Assembly: GCF_026898135.2 (NCBI RefSeq)
Contig: NZ_CP114035.2
Coordinates: 1-64,000 of the forward strand
Reading direction: 5' to 3'
Length of the DNA: 64,000 nucleotides
From: Pseudomonas fortuita
GTDB taxonomy: Bacteria; Pseudomonadota; Gammaproteobacteria; Pseudomonadales; Pseudomonadaceae
Below the pieces are notes generated by a model. The model worked only from the letters and a program-made list of their open reading frames with translations, was not told the origin of the DNA and ran no database searches. The translations under genes and the position numbers were made by a program. Below are positions 60,313 through 64,000 of this stretch, in pieces. Position 1 is the stretch's first letter; every line of letters starts with the position of its first letter.

Positions 60313-62364
60313 TTACCCCAGCAGCGAAATGTCGGCCACGCCCAGGAACAGGCCGCGCAGGCGGCTGAGCAGGGCATAACGGTTGGCGCGTACCTTGGCA
60401 TCTTCAGCGTTGACCATCACCGCTTCGAAGAAGGCGTCGACCGGGTCACGCAGGGCCGCCAGGCGGGCCAGCGATTCACTGTACTGGCGTGCAGCAGCCA
60501 TCGGCTGCACGGCCTGGTCGGCCTGCTGGATGGCCGAGTACAGGGAGAACTCGTTGGCGTTGTCGAAGTACTTTGGCTCGACCTGTTCGGCGATGGCACC
60601 TTCGGCCTTGCTCAGCAAGTTCGATACACGCTTGTTCACCGCGGCCAGGGCTTCGGCTTCCGGCAGCTTGCGGAAGGCCTGCACAGCTTGCACACGCTGG
60701 TCGAAGTCCAGGGCCGAGCCTGGCTGCAGGGCACGCACCGACAGGTAGGTGGCCACGTCGATGCCTTCGTCTTCGTAACGCGCACGCAGGCGGTCGAAGA
60801 TGAATTCCAGTACCTGTTCGGCCAGGCCAGCGGCCTTGACCTTGGCGCCGAACTGCTTGACTGCGAACTCGACCGCACCGGTCAGGTTCAGGTCGAGCTG
60901 CTTCTCGATCAGAATGCGCAGCACGCCCAAGGCAGCACGGCGCAGGGCGTACGGGTCCTTGCTCCCGGTAGGCAGCATGCCGATGCCGAAGATGCCAACG
61001 AGGGTGTCGAGTTTGTCGGCGATGGCCACGGCAGCACCGGTGAGGGTCTGCGGCAGCTCGGCGCCAGCACCGCGCGGCATGTACTGCTCGTTCAAAGCCA
61101 GGGCGACGTCCTGCGGCTCACCGTCGTTGAGCGCGTAGTAGTAACCGGCAACACCCTGCATTTCGGGGAACTCGCCGACCATCTCGGTGGCCAGGTCGCA
61201 CTTGGACAGCAGGCCGGCACGGCCGGCGCGCTGGGCGTCGCCGCCGATCAGCGGGGCAATGAACGCAGCCAGTTTGGAAACACGCTCGGCCTTGTCGTAC
61301 ACAGTGCCCAGCTGCGCCTGGAACACCACGTTTTTCAGGCGCTCGTTGAAGGTTTCCAGCGGCTGCTTCTTGTCCTGCTTGAAGAAGAACTCGGCGTCGG
61401 TCAGGCGTGGGCGCACGACCTTCTCGTTGCCTTGCACGATCTGCTTCGGGTCGCGGCTCTCGACGTTGGCCACGGTGATGAAGCGCGGCAGCAGCTTGCC
61501 TTCGCTGTCCAGCAGGCAGAAGTACTTCTGGTTGTCCTGCATGGTGGTGATCAGGGCTTCCTGTGGCACTTCAAGGAAACGCTCCTCGAACGAGCACACC
61601 AGCGGCACTGGCCACTCGACCAGGGCAGTCACTTCGTCCAGCAGCGCAGGCGGCACGATGGCGGTGCCTTCCTGCTGCATGGCCAGCTCGGCGGTACGCT
61701 TGCTGATCAGCTCGCGGCGCTCGGCGAAGTCGGCCAGCACGTAGGCTTTGCGCAGGTCTTCGACGTAGTTGGCCGGGGTGGTGATGACGACGTTTTCCGG
61801 GTGGTGGAAGCGGTGGCCACGGGATTCACGGCCGGCTTTCTGCGACAGGATGGTGCAGTCGACCACCTGGTCGCCCAGCAGCATCACCAGCCATTGCGTC
61901 GGGCGTACGAACTCTTCACGGCTGGCCGCCCAGCGCATGCGCTTGGGAATCGGCAGGTCGTTGAGCGAATCTTCGACGATGGTTGGCAGCAAGCCGGCGG
62001 TGGCCTTGCCTGGGATATGCTGGGAGAAGCGCAGCTTGGCGCCGCTCTGGTCGATTTCCGACAGATCTACACCGCATTTCTTGGCAAAGCCAAGAGCAGC
62101 CTGGGTCGGCTCGCCGTCTTTGAAAGCAGCCTGCAGGGGCGGGCCGTCGATATTGATGCTGCGGTCAGGCTGCTGCACGTCCAGCTGGCGGATCAGCACG
62201 GCCAGGCGGCGCGGCGCGGCGTACACCTGCTTGCCGGTGTAGTTCAGGCCAGCGGCCTGCAGGCCTTTCTCGATGCCGGCCAGGAAGGCGTCGCCGAGGG
62301 TGGCGAGGGCCTTGGGTGGCAGCTCTTCGGTGCCCAGTTCTACCAGGAAATCTTGAGCACTCAT
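60313..62364 (-). CDS. glyS: Glycyl-tRNA synthetase beta subunit
   Basis: GlyS is the tRNA-binding beta subunit of the alpha2beta2 glycyl-tRNA synthetase. The 683-residue product starts [20 protein letters not shown], contains the HD-like region and the anticodon-binding C-terminal domain. Its ATG overlaps the glyQ stop (ATGA), so the subunits are made together. A long open frame on the opposite strand is a shadow. Confidence 0.97.
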   Translation of the reverse strand: MSAQDFLVELGTEELPPKALATLGDAFLAGIEKGLQAAGLNYTGKQVYAAPRRLAVLIRQLDVQQPDRSINIDGPPLQAAFKDGEPTQAALGFAKKCGVDLSEIDQSGAKLRFSQHIPGKATAGLLPTIVEDSLNDLPIPKRMRWAASREEFVRPTQWLVMLLGDQVVDCTILSQKAGRESRGHRFHHPENVVITTPANYVEDLRKAYVLADFAERRELISKRTAELAMQQEGTAIVPPALLDEVTALVEWPVPLVCSFEERFLEVPQEALITTMQDNQKYFCLLDSEGKLLPRFITVANVESRDPKQIVQGNEKVVRPRLTDAEFFFKQDKKQPLETFNERLKNVVFQAQLGTVYDKAERVSKLAAFIAPLIGGDAQRAGRAGLLSKCDLATEMVGEFPEMQGVAGYYYALNDGEPQDVALALNEQYMPRGAGAELPQTLTGAAVAIADKLDTLVGIFGIGMLPTGSKDPYALRRAALGVLRILIEKQLDLNLTGAVEFAVKQFGAKVKAAGLAEQVLEFIFDRLRARYEDEGIDVATYLSVRALQPGSALDFDQRVQAVQAFRKLPEAEALAAVNKRVSNLLSKAEGAIAEQVEPKYFDNANEFSLYSAIQQADQAVQPMAAARQYSESLARLAALRDPVDAFFEAVMVNAEDAKVRANRYALLSRLRGLFLGVADISLLG

Positions 62365-63308
62365 TGTGCAGCCTCCAGCTTAGCCAACACTTCGTCACGC
62401 AATTCAGGGGTGGCCATCGGGAAGCCCAGGCGTGCGCGGGCTTGCAGATAGCTTTGCGCCACGTCCCGGGCCAGGGTACGTACACGCAAGATGTAACGCT
62501 GGCGCTCGGTTACCGAGATGGCGCGGCGGGCGTCCAGCAGGTTGAAGGTGTGCGAGGCCTTCAGGACCATTTCATAGGTCGGCAACGGCAGATCCAGCTT
62601 GATCAGGCGGTTGGCTTCGCTTTCGTAGAAGTCGAACAGTTCGAACAGCTTGTCGACATTGGCGTGCTCGAAGTTGTAGGTCGACTGCTCCACCTCGTTC
62701 TGGTGGAACACGTCGCCATAGGTGACTTTGCCAAACGGGCCGTCGGCCCACACCAGGTCGTACACCGAGTCGACGCCCTGGATGTACATGGCCAGGCGCT
62801 CCAGGCCGTAGGTGATTTCACCGGTGACCGGGTAGCACTCGATACCGCCTACCTGCTGGAAGTAGGTGAACTGGGTGACTTCCATCCCGTTGAGCCAGAT
62901 TTCCCAGCCCAGACCCCAGGCGCCGAGGGTCGGCGATTCCCAGTTGTCTTCGACGAAGCGGATGTCGTGCACCAGCGGATCCAGGCCGATGGCTTTCAGC
63001 GAGCCGAGGTACAGCTCCTGGAAGTTGGCCGGGTTGGGCTTGAGCACGACCTGGAACTGGTAGTAGTGCTGCAGGCGGTTTGGGTTTTCGCCATACCGCC
63101 CGTCGGCAGGGCGACGGCTAGGCTGCACGTAGGCGGCGTTCCAGGTTTCTGGGCCGACGGCGCGCAGGAACGTGGCGGTATGGAAAGTGCCGGCGCCTAC
63201 TTCCATATCGTAGGGCTGAAGCACCACACAACCTTGAGCTGCCCAGTAGTTCTGCAGGGCGAGGATCAGGTCTTGGAAGGTACGCACGGCTGGCGTAGGC
63301 TGGCTCAC
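62361..63308 (-). CDS. glyQ: Glycyl-tRNA synthetase alpha subunit
   Basis: GlyQ is the class II catalytic alpha subunit. The 315-residue product begins [15 protein letters not shown] and carries [19 protein letters not shown]. The GTG at 63308 is chosen: AGGTGA lies just upstream and homology begins there. An in-frame GTG at 63317 would add three residues. glyS follows with a 4-base overlap. Confidence 0.96.
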   Translation of the reverse strand: MSQPTPAVRTFQDLILALQNYWAAQGCVVLQPYDMEVGAGTFHTATFLRAVGPETWNAAYVQPSRRPADGRYGENPNRLQHYYQFQVVLKPNPANFQELYLGSLKAIGLDPLVHDIRFVEDNWESPTLGAWGLGWEIWLNGMEVTQFTYFQQVGGIECYPVTGEITYGLERLAMYIQGVDSVYDLVWADGPFGKVTYGDVFHQNEVEQSTYNFEHANVDKLFELFDFYESEANRLIKLDLPLPTYEMVLKASHTFNLLDARRAISVTERQRYILRVRTLARDVAQSYLQARARLGFPMATPELRDEVLAKLEAAQ

Positions 63309-63391
63309 GAAATTCACCTGTATCTGGGGATGCGGATGTAAAGAGCGGGAGTATAACCTGATTCGCCTCGCCCTCTACTCATTGGAGCCTT

Positions 63392-63961
63392 ATGCCACGC
63401 TGCTTTTGGTGTACCGACGATCCGTTGTACCAGGCCTACCATGACCAGGAATGGGGAACGCCACAGCGTGACCCGGCGTTGCTCTTCGAGATGCTTTTGC
63501 TCGAAGGGTTCCAGGCCGGGCTTTCGTGGATAACCGTTTTGCGCAAACGCGAGCGTTATCGCGAGGTGATGTACGGCTTCGACCCGGAAAAGCTGGCCGC
63601 CATGAGCGACGAGCGTATCGAAGAACTGATGCAGGATGCGGGTATCATCCGCAACCGCCTCAAGCTCAAGGCTGCGCGGCGCAATGCCCAGGCCTGGCGG
63701 GCTGTGGATAACCCGGCCGAATGGCTGTGGTCGTTCGTTGGCGGCGAGCCGAAGATCAACCACTTCAACGGGCGCGGCGACGTGCCGGCTATTACCGACG
63801 AAGCCAAGGCCATGAGCAAGGCCCTGCAGAAAGCCGGCTTCACCTTTGTCGGCCCGACCATCTGCTACGCCTTCATGCAGGCCACCGGCATGGTCATGGA
63901 CCACACCACCGATTGCGATCGCTATTCCACGCTAAGCGATTCAACAGGTACGATATTTTAA
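63392..63961 (+). CDS. tag: DNA-3-methyladenine glycosylase I
   Basis: Tag excises 3-methyladenine from alkylated DNA, starting base-excision repair. The 189-residue product has the family zinc ligands C4, H17, H171 and C175 (PRCFWC, YHDQEWG, DHTTDCDRY) and the FEMLLLEGFQAGLSW and GFTFVGPTICYAFMQA segments of the binding pocket. The ATG follows TTGGAG. It diverges from glyQ. Confidence 0.96.
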   Translation: MPRCFWCTDDPLYQAYHDQEWGTPQRDPALLFEMLLLEGFQAGLSWITVLRKRERYREVMYGFDPEKLAAMSDERIEELMQDAGIIRNRLKLKAARRNAQAWRAVDNPAEWLWSFVGGEPKINHFNGRGDVPAITDEAKAMSKALQKAGFTFVGPTICYAFMQATGMVMDHTTDCDRYSTLSDSTGTIF

Positions 63962-64000
63962 AAATATACCCACCCATGTTTATGTACATTTTGGTGGGGG

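Noticed and set aside
59890..62451. 853-codon open frame antisense to gmhB/glyS
   Set aside because: Shadow of the glyS reading frame; no domain pattern and implausible composition.

Overview
The window is core chromosome of a Pseudomonas putida-group bacterium, interrupted by a very large transposon. It opens inside dnaA and runs through dnaN, recF and gyrB, the origin-proximal block of pseudomonads. It closes with gmhB, glyS, glyQ and tag. From memory, the gene order resembles the dnaA-to-tag region of P. putida KT2440, including an MvaT paralogue matching TurC; this could not be checked by a search. Two perfect parS palindromes inside recF fit a position beside oriC.

The main structural result is that positions 6213-49167 (42,955 bp) form one Tn7-like transposon. 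Its ends are near-identical inverted repeats starting TGTAGGTTCACA. They are flanked by a 5-bp direct repeat CAGGT at 6208-6212 and 49168-49172, and the right end lies 6 bp after the gyrB stop codon. tnsA, tnsB, tnsC and tnsD/tniQ follow this end in order, as Tn7 is arranged next to glmS, so the 3' end of gyrB is the probable attachment site. The native gyrB terminator now sits beyond the far end, at 49185-49221.

The cargo falls into blocks. (1) 12.6-18 kb: the H-NS/MvaT-family gene turC, a three-gene cassette (TIGR04255 protein, membrane-anchored HTH protein, unknown protein), another unknown protein, a large palindrome and two tandem paralogous small proteins. (2) 18-29.5 kb: lipid A phosphoethanolamine transferase eptA, a His-rich double zinc-ribbon protein, a CzcD-like zinc transporter, a CzcR/CzcS-type two-component system, small exported proteins and a GtrA/GtrB/ArnT-like glycosylation operon. 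(3) 29.7-34 kb: a LysR regulator, an OprP/OprO-type porin and unknown genes. (4) 34-45.4 kb: a P1B-4-like metal ATPase, czcCBA efflux, an OprD-family porin and a second, orphan CzcR-like regulator. (5) 45.4-49 kb: unknown genes, including a possible two-gene accessory module beside the left end.

A 15-bp sequence close to ATTACAAWTYYGTMA occurs at ten intergenic sites, all inside the transposon. They lie in front of the metal-efflux, porin, lipid A/LPS-modifying, small exported-protein and regulator genes. The two CzcR-like regulators have almost identical C-terminal DNA-binding regions. The simplest reading is one self-contained metal-responsive regulon carried by the transposon, joining metal export to changes in envelope charge and permeability.

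After the transposon, the chromosome carries an RcnB-family gene, a sulfide-oxidation unit (FisR-like sigma-54 activator, divergent persulfide dioxygenase, sulfide:quinone oxidoreductase and TauE-like exporter), a LysR/GMC oxidoreductase/MFS group, and the acyltransferase-gmhB-glyS-glyQ run with tag. No tRNA, rRNA or CRISPR array was seen.
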